Shown piece after piece: positions 54,203 to 62,671 of a stretch of 64,000 nt of DNA. The notes under the pieces are model-generated. The model did not search any database and was not told the origin of the DNA. It saw only the letters and a list, made by a program, of their open reading frames with translations. The stretch's first letter is position 1; each line of letters begins with the position of its first letter. This stretch comes from Streptomyces sp. RPA4-2 (GTDB lineage Bacteria > Actinomycetota > Actinomycetes > Streptomycetales > Streptomycetaceae): assembly GCF_012273515.2 (NCBI RefSeq), contig NZ_CP050975.2:3410001-3474000 (forward strand), read 5' to 3'. Both the position numbers and the translations under genes were made by a program.

Positions 54203-56620
54203 CTAGCCGCGCACCTCGGCCTTGTCCCGGTCCCGGTCGTCCGCCTCCTCGCTCGGAGTGCCGCGTTCGGCCTCCTTCGTGGCCGCCTGCTCCGGTGTCT
54301 CGCCCTCGCTGAGTCCGAACCGGTCGTGGAAGCGGCGCAGTGGCGCGGGCGCCCACCAGGTCGCGCGCCCGGTGAGGCGCATGACCGCCGGGACCAGCAG
54401 GCTGCGCACGACCATCGCGTCCATCAGGACGGCGAGCGCGATGCCCAGCCCCAGCATCTTCGTGTTGGTCACCCGCGAGGTGCCGATCGCGACCATCACC
54501 ACCGCCAGGATGACCGCGGCCGCGGTGATCAGTCCGCCGGTGCGCTGGAGACCGAAGCGGACCGACTCCCGGTGGTCGCCCGTGCGGTCGTACTCCTCCT
54601 TCATACGGGAGAGGAGGAAGACGCCGTAGTCCATCGACAGGCCGAAGGCGACGCAGAACATCAGCACCGGGAGGGTCGTCTCGACCGATCCCGGGCTGGT
54701 GAAGCCGAGCAGGCCGGAGAGATGGCCGTCCTGGAAGACCCAGACCACCGCGCCGAACATCGCCGTCAGACTGAGCGCGTTGAGCAGCACCGCCTGGACC
54801 GGGATCAGCACACTGCCCGTGAGGAGGAAGACCAGCAGCAGCGTGACGATCGCGATGAACGCCGCCGCCCAGGGGAGCCGGTCGGCTATCGCGTGCTTGG
54901 AGTCGACCAGGACCGCCGCCGTGCCCGTCACCGCCGTGCCGAACGGGGCGTCCGTCGCCCGCAGTTCACGCACCAGGCGCTGGGCTCCGTCACCGACGGC
55001 CTCGCCCCTCGGCTGCACCGTGAAGTACGCGGCGTCGCCCTTCACCAGGGGCCCGTCCACTCGCAGCGCCCCGGGGAGAGCGGCGATGCGGCTCCTGTAG
55101 GCCGCGTACTGCGCCTCGGTGGCCCGGCCCTCCGCGAGGATCTCCAGTCCGCCGCCGGGGCTGCCCGGGAAGCCGTCCCGGATGTGCTGCTGGACGACGT
55201 GGGACACCGCGCCCGAGGGCAGCTGCCGGTCGTCCGCGGTGCCGAACTTCACGCCCAGGAAGGGCAGTCCGAGGACGACCAGCCCGACGGTGGTGGCCAC
55301 CGCGAAGACCGGCGCCCTGCGCATGACGAGAGAGGCCATGCGCCCCCAGGCCGCGCCGTCGCCGGAGGTACGCGGCTCGCCGCGCCGGAACAGGCGCCGC
55401 AGATCGAGGGAGTTGACCCGGTGGCCGAGCAGCACCAGGGCCGCCGGGAGCAGGATCAGCGCGGACGCCGCGGCCAGCAGCACCACCGCGATGCCCGCGT
55501 AGGCGAAGGACCGCAGGAAGTACTGCGGGAAGAGCAGCATCGCGGCGAGCGACACGGCGACCGTGAGGGAGGAGAAGAGGACCGTGCGGCCCGCCGTGCG
55601 CAGGGTGGTGCCGACGGCGGTCACCGGCCCGGCACCGGTCGCCAGCTCCTCGCGGAACCGGCGGACGATGAACAGGGCGTAGTCGATCGCGAGGCCGAGT
55701 CCGAGGGCCGTGGTGAGGTTCATCGCGAAGACCGAGACGTCGGTGAACTCCGTGAGACCGCGCAGCACGGCGTTCGTCCCCAGGATCGCGACGATGCCGA
55801 CGCCCAGCGGCAGCAGCGCGGCGATCGCGCTGCCGAAGACCATCACCAGCAGCACGAGGGTCACCGGCAGGGCGATGACCTCGGCCCGGGTCAGGTCCTC
55901 CCGGATGGTGGTCTGCATCTCGTGCTGCACGGCGACGGGGCCGCCGACCTTGATCTCGACCGGGCCGTGCGTGCCGCGGTAGGACGGCGCGAGACGGTCC
56001 AGGGTCTCGCTCGCCATCTTCTCGTCGCCCGTGATCCGCGCGGCGATCAGTGCCTCGTGGCCGTCCGCGGCGCGCAGCCCCGGGGCGCCCGACTCCCAGT
56101 ACGAACCGACTCCCGTGACACCCGGCTCGGTGGCGAGCCGTGCCGCCAGCCGCTTCGCCTCGGCGGCCACCGAGGGAGCGTCGACCGCGGCACGCCCGGA
56201 GTCGACCAGGAGCAGCAGATTGGGCTGGGAGGCGGGGAACTCCCGCTCCAGCGCCTTCGTCGCGTACGTCGACTCGGCGGTCGGGTCCTGCCAGCCGCCG
56301 CTGCCCAGCCGGTCGGCGACCCCGCTGCCGGCGACCACCGCCAGGGCGGTGAGCAGCAGTGCGACGAGCAGGGACAGCCGGGGCCGCGCGGTCACGAACC
56401 GGGTCCAGCCGCCCACCCGTGGCCCGTCACCCGTCCGCGCGCTGCCACCCGTCCGCGCGCTGCCGCCCGGCCGAAGGGTGTCACCCGGCCGAGGACGGTG
56501 GCCCGCGAGCGCGGCCTCATCCGTCGGCGGGGCACCGTCCGCACCGTCTCCGCCTCGCGCGCCCCTCCCGCGCCCCGCACCCCTGCCCCGGTCCTGATCT
56601 GCGCTGTTGACTTCGGTCAT
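54203..56620 (-). CDS. MMPL family RND exporter
   Basis: 805 residues with 12 membrane segments in two halves. After an unusual Gly/Arg/Thr-rich N-terminus (about 75 residues with PGGSARTGGSARTGDG) come the first helix, a large external loop (ATKALEREFPASQPNLLLLV), and the MMPL core GLGLAIDYALFIVRRFREEL. The second half has AFGLSMDYGVFLLSRMKEEY. The two Asp-Tyr pairs (DYA, DYG) are the proton-relay residues. Exports lipids or drugs by proton motive force. Divergent from a TetR gene with two operators between, so likely repressed by it. Confidence 0.93.
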   Translation of the reverse strand: MTEVNSADQDRGRGAGRGRGARGGDGADGAPPTDEAALAGHRPRPGDTLRPGGSARTGGSARTGDGPRVGGWTRFVTARPRLSLLVALLLTALAVVAGSGVADRLGSGGWQDPTAESTYATKALEREFPASQPNLLLLVDSGRAAVDAPSVAAEAKRLAARLATEPGVTGVGSYWESGAPGLRAADGHEALIAARITGDEKMASETLDRLAPSYRGTHGPVEIKVGGPVAVQHEMQTTIREDLTRAEVIALPVTLVLLVMVFGSAIAALLPLGVGIVAILGTNAVLRGLTEFTDVSVFAMNLTTALGLGLAIDYALFIVRRFREELATGAGPVTAVGTTLRTAGRTVLFSSLTVAVSLAAMLLFPQYFLRSFAYAGIAVVLLAAASALILLPAALVLLGHRVNSLDLRRLFRRGEPRTSGDGAAWGRMASLVMRRAPVFAVATTVGLVVLGLPFLGVKFGTADDRQLPSGAVSHVVQQHIRDGFPGSPGGGLEILAEGRATEAQYAAYRSRIAALPGALRVDGPLVKGDAAYFTVQPRGEAVGDGAQRLVRELRATDAPFGTAVTGTAAVLVDSKHAIADRLPWAAAFIAIVTLLLVFLLTGSVLIPVQAVLLNALSLTAMFGAVVWVFQDGHLSGLLGFTSPGSVETTLPVLMFCVAFGLSMDYGVFLLSRMKEEYDRTGDHRESVRFGLQRTGGLITAAAVILAVVMVAIGTSRVTNTKMLGLGIALAVLMDAMVVRSLLVPAVMRLTGRATWWAPAPLRRFHDRFGLSEGETPEQAATKEAERGTPSEEADDRDRDKAEVRG

Positions 56621-56715
56621 CGCGCGGTGTCCCCTTCACCGTGACCCTGTGTCCGCGCGTCCACGTCCGTCCGTGCGCTCAGGCAGCATGGGTCGGTCAT
56701 TGCCATAGAATCGAC

Positions 56716-56739
56716 AAACACGAGAGATCGCTCGCGTTT
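56716..56739. promoter_or_regulatory. TetR-type operator 1
   Basis: A 24-bp imperfect palindrome with outer arms AAAC/GTTT and inner CGAGaGAT/CGCTCG. It lies in the divergent MMPL-TetR gap. Confidence 0.7.
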
Positions 56740-56748
56740 CACCAGAAT

Positions 56749-56764
56749 GCGAGCGACCGCTCGC
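56749..56764. promoter_or_regulatory. TetR-type operator 2
   Basis: GCGAGCG-AC-CGCTCGC has perfect 7-bp arms. It is 33 bp from operator 1, about three helical turns, and 37 bp before the TetR start. The half-site GCGAGCG is shared with operator 1. Confidence 0.75.
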
Positions 56765-56800
56765 GTTTGTCAAACACGTTCGGAGAGTTGGGGATAACTC

Positions 56801-57538
56801 GTGCCCGACAAGCCCGAGAAGCGGCGTACCGCCGACGCGCGGACCACCGACGCGCAGACCGCCGACGCGCGGACCCTCGGCGACCGGACCGCCGACGACG
56901 AGCGGCCCCGCCGGCGGCAGGCCCGCGGCGAACGCCGGATCGCCCAGCTGCTGGAGGCCGCGGCCTCCGTCTTCTGCACCACCGGCTACACCGCCGCCAG
57001 CACCAACGCGATCGCCCGGGAGGCCGGCGTCTCACCGGGCACGCTGTACCAGTTCTTCCCGAACAAGGAAGCCATCGCGATCGAACTGGGCGACCGGCTC
57101 ATGCACGAGATGCGGGCCACCTACGGCGAGGCGCTCGGCCCGGTCGCCCCCGCGACCACACTGGAGGAGGCCGTCGGCGCCGCGGTCGACCGCTTCGTCG
57201 CCTTCAACTGCGACCACCCCGTCTTCTTCGCCCTGATGCACGGCCCCGACATCCCGGGCCGGATCGCCGAGGATCACGACGCGCTGCACCTGACCCTGAT
57301 CTCCCGCGTCGAGGGACTGCTCTCCGCGTTCCTGCCCGACACGCCCGCCGCCGGCATCACACGCACGGCGCAGGTGTGCCTGGGCATCTACAAGGCGGGG
57401 CTCGAACTGATCCTCGCCAACGAGGGGGCCGAGCGGGCGGCCTACATCCAGGAGCTGAAGAACGTCCTGTTCCGCTACGTCGAACCACTGACGGACGGCA
57501 AGGCACTCACCCCCGACACCCTCGCCACCCAGCCCTGA
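56801..57538 (+). CDS. TetR family transcriptional regulator
   Basis: 245 residues. An N-terminal tail of 45 residues with ADARTTDAQTADARTLGD-like repeats precedes the HTH: RIAQLLEAAASVFCTTGYTA, STNAIAREAGVSPGTLYQFF, PNKEAI. The ligand domain follows (about 100-230). GTG start with GGGGA 6 bp upstream. It is divergent from the MMPL exporter and very probably represses it and itself through the paired sites at 56716 and 56749. Confidence 0.92.
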   Translation: MPDKPEKRRTADARTTDAQTADARTLGDRTADDERPRRRQARGERRIAQLLEAAASVFCTTGYTAASTNAIAREAGVSPGTLYQFFPNKEAIAIELGDRLMHEMRATYGEALGPVAPATTLEEAVGAAVDRFVAFNCDHPVFFALMHGPDIPGRIAEDHDALHLTLISRVEGLLSAFLPDTPAAGITRTAQVCLGIYKAGLELILANEGAERAAYIQELKNVLFRYVEPLTDGKALTPDTLATQP

Positions 57539-57746
57539 CCCGGGCCCCCGGCCCTCCGGAACACCCCCGACCGGTAGGCCGCGCACGCCCCCCGGTCGCC
57601 GGGTCGCGCCCGCCAACCGGGCGGACACGCAGAACACTGCGACATGGCAGTTCCCTGCCATAAGGTTCGGACAAATCGTCCGAGATCCCTCACCCTCCGA
57701 GATGCACCCCGCCCCCGGGACCCATCCGCGCCCGCCCGGACCCTCC

Positions 57747-57774
57747 TTGGAAAAATACCCCCTAGGGGTATAGT
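57747..57774 (+). promoter_or_regulatory. Promoter of copZ-copA with embedded CsoR operator
   Basis: TTGGAA (57747-57752), 16 bases, TATAGT (57769-57774). The operator ATACCCCCTAGGGGTAT (57755-57771) lies between and over them, so a bound repressor would block polymerase. The TACCCC/GGGGTA arms fit the CsoR consensus. No csoR gene is in the window. Confidence 0.85.
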
Positions 57775-57909
57775 CTTGTGAACATCGAAGGGAACCCTGG
57801 AATCTCAGGACCCTTTCGGCCCACAGGCATCACGCCGCGACCCACCTCCGACACTCCGCCCACACTGCTCACCCCGCGACCCCGCACACGCCTCGACGAG
57901 GAGCACGCC

Positions 57910-58149
57910 ATGACCACGCAGACCGACACCCAGGGTTCCATCACGGCCGTCTACCAGGTGACCGGCATGAGCTGCGGGCACTGCGAGGGCTCCGTCTCCG
58001 GTGAGATCTCCGCGATCGCCGGCGTCAGCTCGGTCCAGGCCGTGGCCGCGACGGGCGAGGTCACCGTGGTCTCCGTCGCGCCGCTCGACGAGACGGCCGT
58101 GCGTGCCGCGGTCGACGAGGCGGGCTTCGAGCTCGTCACCAAGGCCTGA
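57910..58149 (+). CDS. copZ: Copper chaperone CopZ (HMA domain)
   Basis: 79 residues. YQVTGMSCGHCEGSVSGEIS contains the Cu(I) motif MxCxxC at about residues 21-25. The fold ends DEAGFELV. It carries Cu(I) to CopA in the cytoplasm. ATG with GAGGAG upstream. The mRNA leader from about 57780 is 130 nt; an in-frame GTG at 57778 right at the predicted mRNA start would add 44 residues but lacks a ribosome binding site. Confidence 0.93.
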   Translation: MTTQTDTQGSITAVYQVTGMSCGHCEGSVSGEISAIAGVSSVQAVAATGEVTVVSVAPLDETAVRAAVDEAGFELVTKA

Positions 58150-58191
58150 GCGCACAGCCCAGTTCCGCCCAGTTCCACCTAGCTCTCCACA

Positions 58192-58234
58192 CCGGGCCGT
58201 ACCGACCAGCTGATACTGGCTCCGTACGGCCCGG
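58192..58234 (+). terminator. Stem-loop between copZ and copA
   Basis: CCGGGCCGTAC (58192-58202) pairs perfectly with GTACGGCCCGG (58224-58234). It could end part of the copZ mRNA and lower copA expression. No T tract follows. Confidence 0.65.
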
Positions 58235-58255
58235 CTCATTCCCTGGAGCCGGACC

Positions 58256-60544
58256 ATGACCACCGCAGCACCCGAGTCACCCATAGCGAAGACGCCGCCG
58301 ACCGCCTCCCCGACCGCCGCCGCCCCCGTCACCGCCGAAGTCGAACTCACGATCGGCGGAATGACCTGCGCCTCCTGCGCGGCCCGCGTCGAGAAGAAGC
58401 TCAACCGCATGGACGGCGTCACCGCCACGGTCAACTACGCGACGGAGAAGGCGAAGGTCTCGTACCCGGTGGGGGTACCCGTCGCCGACCTGATCGCCAC
58501 CGTCGTGAAGACGGGATACACGGCCGAGGAACCCCCACCGCCACCGACCGGAACGCCGGAACCGGCCGCCGGCGCCGCCGAGGACCCCGAACTCGCCTCC
58601 CTGCGCGAGCGGCTCGTCGTCTCCGCCCTGCTCGCCCTCCCCGTCGTCCTGATGTCGATGGTCCCCGCGCTGCAGTTCGACAACTGGCAGTGGCTCTCAC
58701 TGACGCTCGCCGCGCCCGTCGTCGTCTGGGGCGCCCTGCCGTTCCACCGGGCCGCGTTCACCAACGCGCGGCACGGCGCCGCCACCATGGACACGCTCGT
58801 CTCGGTGGGCACGCTCGCCGCGTTCGGCTGGTCCCTGTGGGCGCTGTTCTGGGGGCACGCGGGGATGCCCGGCATGCGGCACGGCTTCGAGTTCACCGTC
58901 TCCCGCACGGACGGATCGTCGACGATCTATCTCGAGGTCGCCGCGGGGGTCGTCGCGTTCATCCTGCTCGGCCGCTACCTGGAGGCCCGTTCCAAGCGGC
59001 GGGCGGGAGCGGCGCTGCGGGCGCTGATGGAACTGGGCGCCAGGGACGTGGCGGTGCTGCGGGACGGCCGCGAGGTGCGCGTCCCCGTCGAGCGGCTCAC
59101 GGCCGGTGACCGTTTCGTCGTACGGCCCGGCGAGAAGATCGCCACGGACGGCACCGTCGTCGAGGGCGCCTCCGCGGTGGACGCCTCCATGCTGACGGGC
59201 GAGTCGGTGCCGGTCGACGTCACGGTGGGCTCGGTGGTGACGGGCGCGACCGTGAACGCCGGGGGCCGGCTCGTCGTCGAGGCGACCCGGGTCGGAGCCG
59301 ACACCCAGCTCGCGCGGATGGCCCGGCTCGTCGAGGACGCGCAGAACGGCAAGGCCGAGGTGCAGCGGCTCGCCGACCGGATCTCGGGCATCTTCGTACC
59401 GGTGGTGCTGCTGATCGCACTCGGCACCTTCGCGGTCTGGCTCGGCGCCACCGGCGACACGGCCGCCGCCTTCACCGCGGCCGTCGCGGTGCTGATCATC
59501 GCCTGCCCGTGCGCGCTGGGCCTGGCCACCCCGACCGCCCTGATGGTCGGCACCGGCCGCGGCGCCCAGCTCGGCATCCTCATCCGGGGCCCCGAGGTCC
59601 TGGAGTCCACCCGCCGTGTCGACACCGTCGTCCTGGACAAGACCGGCACGGTGACGACCGGGCGGATGACGCTGCGCGAGGTGTACGTCACCGCGGGCGG
59701 CGACGAGAAGGAGCTCCTGCGGCTCGCAGGCGCCCTGGAACACGCCTCCGAGCATCCGGTGGCCCGCGCGATCGCTGCGGGCGCCCAGGAGCGGGCTGGA
59801 GCCCTTCCCGCGGTGCGGGACTTCGAGAGCACCCCCGGCCTGGGCGTGCGCGGGCGCGTGGAGGGTCACGACGTCCGGGTGGGGCGGCTCGATCAGGGAT
59901 CGCTCCCGCAGGAGCTGGCCCGGGCGAAGGCCGGGGCCGAGGCGGACGGGCGGACGGCCGTCGTGGTCACCCGGGACGGGGAAGCGCTCGGCGTCCTGAC
60001 CGTCGCCGACACGGTCAAGGAGACCAGCGCGCAGGCCGTGCGCGAACTGCGCGCCCTGGGGCTCACCCCCGTACTGCTGACCGGTGACAACCGGGCGGTC
60101 GCGGAGTCGGTGGCGCGCGCCGTGGGCATCGACCCCGGTGACGTGATCGCCGAGGTGCTGCCGCAGGACAAGGTCGACGTCGTCCGGCGGCTGCAGGCCG
60201 AGGGGCGGACCGTGGCAATGGTCGGCGACGGGGTGAACGACGCGGCGGCGCTCGCCACCGCCGACCTCGGCCTCGCGATGGGCACGGGCACGGACGCGGC
60301 GATCGAGGCGAGCGATCTGACGCTGGTCCGCGGGGATCTCCGGGTGGCGGCGGACGCGATCCGGCTGTCCCGCAGGACGCTGTCCACGATCCGGGGAAAC
60401 CTGGTGTGGGCCTTCGCCTACAACGTGGCGGCGCTGCCGCTCGCCGCGGCCGGACTCCTCAATCCCATGATCGCGGGGGCCGCGATGGCCTTCTCGTCCG
60501 TGTTCGTGGTGACGAACAGCCTTCGACTCAGGACATTCTCATGA
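58256..60544 (+). CDS. copA: Copper-exporting P1B-type ATPase
   Basis: 762 residues. One N-terminal HMA domain with [16 protein letters not shown] (CxxC about residues 38-41), eight membrane segments, the transport motif [14 protein letters not shown] (CPC), phosphorylation site DKTGTVTTG, the HP motif SEHPVARAI, and [20 protein letters not shown]. Exports Cu(I) with ATP. Last residues [19 protein letters not shown] are typical. ATG at 58256 with TGGAGCC upstream; 106 bp after copZ. Confidence 0.95.
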   Translation: MTTAAPESPIAKTPPTASPTAAAPVTAEVELTIGGMTCASCAARVEKKLNRMDGVTATVNYATEKAKVSYPVGVPVADLIATVVKTGYTAEEPPPPPTGTPEPAAGAAEDPELASLRERLVVSALLALPVVLMSMVPALQFDNWQWLSLTLAAPVVVWGALPFHRAAFTNARHGAATMDTLVSVGTLAAFGWSLWALFWGHAGMPGMRHGFEFTVSRTDGSSTIYLEVAAGVVAFILLGRYLEARSKRRAGAALRALMELGARDVAVLRDGREVRVPVERLTAGDRFVVRPGEKIATDGTVVEGASAVDASMLTGESVPVDVTVGSVVTGATVNAGGRLVVEATRVGADTQLARMARLVEDAQNGKAEVQRLADRISGIFVPVVLLIALGTFAVWLGATGDTAAAFTAAVAVLIIACPCALGLATPTALMVGTGRGAQLGILIRGPEVLESTRRVDTVVLDKTGTVTTGRMTLREVYVTAGGDEKELLRLAGALEHASEHPVARAIAAGAQERAGALPAVRDFESTPGLGVRGRVEGHDVRVGRLDQGSLPQELARAKAGAEADGRTAVVVTRDGEALGVLTVADTVKETSAQAVRELRALGLTPVLLTGDNRAVAESVARAVGIDPGDVIAEVLPQDKVDVVRRLQAEGRTVAMVGDGVNDAAALATADLGLAMGTGTDAAIEASDLTLVRGDLRVAADAIRLSRRTLSTIRGNLVWAFAYNVAALPLAAAGLLNPMIAGAAMAFSSVFVVTNSLRLRTFS

Positions 60545-60628
60545 CGACGGAGTAAGAGTCCCCCTAGAGTCCAACGGGAGCCTCACATAAGCTCTTCACA
60601 AGGCTCGCGCATCTTCCTTACGCTTGGC

Positions 60629-60677
60629 CCCCGATTCCCGTATCGGGGCTCTTGCGTATCTTCAGGACATACGCAAG
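60629..60677. terminator. Tandem stem-loops downstream of copA
   Basis: CCCCGAT...ATCGGGG (60629-60648) is followed at once by CTTGCGTAT...ATACGCAAG (60651-60677), two perfect hairpins about 85 bp after the copA stop. Probable terminator or RNA processing/stability element. Confidence 0.7.
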
Positions 60678-60746
60678 AGACACAGATCACAGTGATGTGA
60701 ACGTAACCAGCGAAGGGGTTCGTGAGTCTAAGTTGGCGATGCCAGA

Positions 60747-60795
60747 GACGTCTTGGGGGGCGTTTCTGACATCTGGGGATGTCTTGGGGGACGTT
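60747..60795. promoter_or_regulatory. Two direct repeats 31 bp apart, candidate activator site
   Basis: GAYGTCTTGGGGGRCGTT occurs at 60747-60764 and 60778-60795. The 31-bp step is three helical turns, so a protein would sit on one face of the DNA. Nothing else in the 60678-60996 stretch is clearly a gene. Confidence 0.55.
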
Positions 60796-60799
60796 CCCG

Positions 60800-61049
60800 G
60801 AACTGCGTTGCCGGGGCACGTACAGCGGGGAGCTTTGAGCGGCCCTCCCGTCGGTACGGGTCCCGGCAGATCGCACCGGAGCGCGTGCGGGAGCACGCGG
60901 TAGCACGAAGAGTTCTGCTCGTTTTGCTCGCAGCGATTCAGGCGCTGTCCACAGACGCCCGGCCGGATCCCGTGGGGGGAATCCGCACCGGGACAAGGAA
61001 AGCGCCCTGACTGCCGGCCCGTGGGGGGACCGGTAGCAGGGCGCTTTCC
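60800..61049 (+). ncRNA. Candidate small RNA ending at the 61049 terminator
   Basis: No convincing protein gene fits between the direct repeats and the strong terminator, yet both ends of a transcription unit seem present. The left boundary is a guess. It would be convergent with citA. Alternatively the terminator belongs to citA alone. Confidence 0.3.
60997..61049. terminator. Strong terminator downstream of citA
   Basis: GGAAAGCGCCCTG (60997-61009) and CAGGGCGCTTTCC (61037-61049) form a 13-bp perfect stem with inner GCCGG/CCGGT pairing; T-rich sequence follows on the plus strand and A-rich flank (GGACAAGGAAA) lies on the other side, so it can serve both strands. It is 70 bp after the citA stop. 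Confidence 0.85.
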
Positions 61050-61117
61050 GTTTTGCTGGTTCTGTTCGGTTCGCTCGGTTTCGAACCCTTCGTACGGCTA
61101 TGCCCGTACGAAGATGA

Positions 61118-62407
61118 TCAGCGAGCCTCGACCGGCACGAAGTCGCGCTCGACGACACCCGTGTAGATCTGGCGCGGGCGGCCGATGCGGGAGCCGGGCT
61201 CCTTGATCATCTCGTGCCACTGGGCGATCCAGCCCGGGAGGCGGCCGAGGGCGAACAGGACCGTGAACATCTCGGTCGGGAAGCCCATGGCGCGGTAGAT
61301 CAGACCCGTGTAGAAGTCCACGTTCGGGTAGAGGCTGCGCGAGACGAAGTAGTCGTCGGAGAGCGCGTGCTCCTCCAGCTTGAGGGCGATGTCCAGCAGC
61401 TCGTCGGACTTGCCGAGCGCCGAGAGGACATCGTGCGCCGCCGCCTTGATGATCTTCGCCCGGGGGTCGAAGTTCTTGTAGACGCGGTGCCCGAAGCCCA
61501 TCAGGCGGACGCCGTCCTCCTTGTTCTTCACCTTGCGGATGAAGGAGTCGACGTCGCCGCCGGAGGCCTGGATGCCCTCGAGCATCTCCAGCACGGACTG
61601 GTTGGCGCCACCGTGCAGCGGACCCCAGAGGGCGGAGATGCCGGCGGAGATCGAGGCGAACATGTTCGCCTGCGAGGAGCCCACCAGGCGCACGGTGGAG
61701 GTCGAACAGTTCTGCTCGTGGTCCGCGTGCAGGATGAGCAGCTTGTCGAGCGCGGAGACGACGACCGGGTCGAGCTCGTACTCCTGGGCGGGGACCGAGA
61801 AGGTCATGCGCAGGAAGTTCTCGACGTACCCGAGGTCGTTGCGCGGGTAGACGAAGGGGTGGCCGATCGACTTCTTGTAGGCGTACGCCGCGATCGTCGG
61901 AAGCTTGGCCAGCAGGCGGATCGTCGAGAGGTGCCGCTGCTTCTCGTCGAACGGGTTGTGGCTGTCCTGGTAGAACGTCGACAGGGCGCTGACCACCGAC
62001 GACAGCATCGCCATCGGGTGCGCGTCGCGCGGGAAGCCCTGGAAGAAGCGCTTGACGTCCTCGTGCAGCAGGGTGTGCTGCGTGATCTCGTTCTTGAAGG
62101 TGGAGAGCTCGTCCACGTTCGGCAGTTCGCCGTTGATCAGCAGCGAGGCCACCTCCAGGAAGGTGGAGCGCTCGGCCAGCTGCTCGATCGGGTAGCCGCG
62201 GTACCGGAGGATGCCCTGCTCACCGTCGAGATAGGTGATCGCGGATTTGTAGGCGGCGGTGTTGCCGTACCCGCTGTCCAGCGTCACCAGCCCGGTCTGG
62301 GCGCGGAGCTTCCCGATGTCGAAGCCCTTGTCGCCGACGCTGCTGTCGATCACCGGGTAGGTGTACTCGCCATCGCCGTACCGCAGTACTACAGAGTTGT
62401 CGCTCAC
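61118..62407 (-). CDS. citA: Citrate synthase
   Basis: 429 residues. Type I hexameric-like synthase: catalytic His in LHADHEQNCSTSTVRLVG and GPLHGGANQSVLEML, Asp region later, and GFGHRVYKNFDPRA. It condenses oxaloacetate with acetyl-CoA at the entry of the TCA cycle. The start is the GTG at 62407, giving SDNSVVLRYGDGEYTYP, which matches remembered CitA of S. coelicolor (SCO2736), with GGTGAGGGAT upstream. A longer open frame to 62464 is not used. Confidence 0.95.
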   Translation of the reverse strand: MSDNSVVLRYGDGEYTYPVIDSSVGDKGFDIGKLRAQTGLVTLDSGYGNTAAYKSAITYLDGEQGILRYRGYPIEQLAERSTFLEVASLLINGELPNVDELSTFKNEITQHTLLHEDVKRFFQGFPRDAHPMAMLSSVVSALSTFYQDSHNPFDEKQRHLSTIRLLAKLPTIAAYAYKKSIGHPFVYPRNDLGYVENFLRMTFSVPAQEYELDPVVVSALDKLLILHADHEQNCSTSTVRLVGSSQANMFASISAGISALWGPLHGGANQSVLEMLEGIQASGGDVDSFIRKVKNKEDGVRLMGFGHRVYKNFDPRAKIIKAAAHDVLSALGKSDELLDIALKLEEHALSDDYFVSRSLYPNVDFYTGLIYRAMGFPTEMFTVLFALGRLPGWIAQWHEMIKEPGSRIGRPRQIYTGVVERDFVPVEAR

Positions 62408-62671
62408 GTCATCCCTCACCGACGTTGTGCCTCTTCTTCGAGGTGCCCTGACTGTCTCTACCATCCCCCATTTGGCCCTGGAGAGTGCACTCGGGGTCGA
62501 CCATTGGGCCTATCGGCGGCACTGAGTGCCGCCAGCCTGCTCATCCTGCCCCCCTTCGCCCTGGTTCCGGAAGTGGTGTGTGACCTTTACGACTCCTTTG
62601 ATCGATCATTTTTTTGGGACACCTGACCGAAGGGGCGAGACCGACCGTGCGCCGGGACCGGCCGGAGCGGG

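Noticed and set aside
57778..57909. Extended CopZ start at GTG 57778
   Set aside because: The extension is Pro/Thr-rich, overlaps the leader and lacks a ribosome binding site. ATG 57910 has a good one and matches the usual CopZ length.
60753..61010. Small protein gene between copA and citA
   Set aside because: It would need a TTG start without a ribosome binding site. Third-position GC is mixed and the stop falls in the terminator stem.
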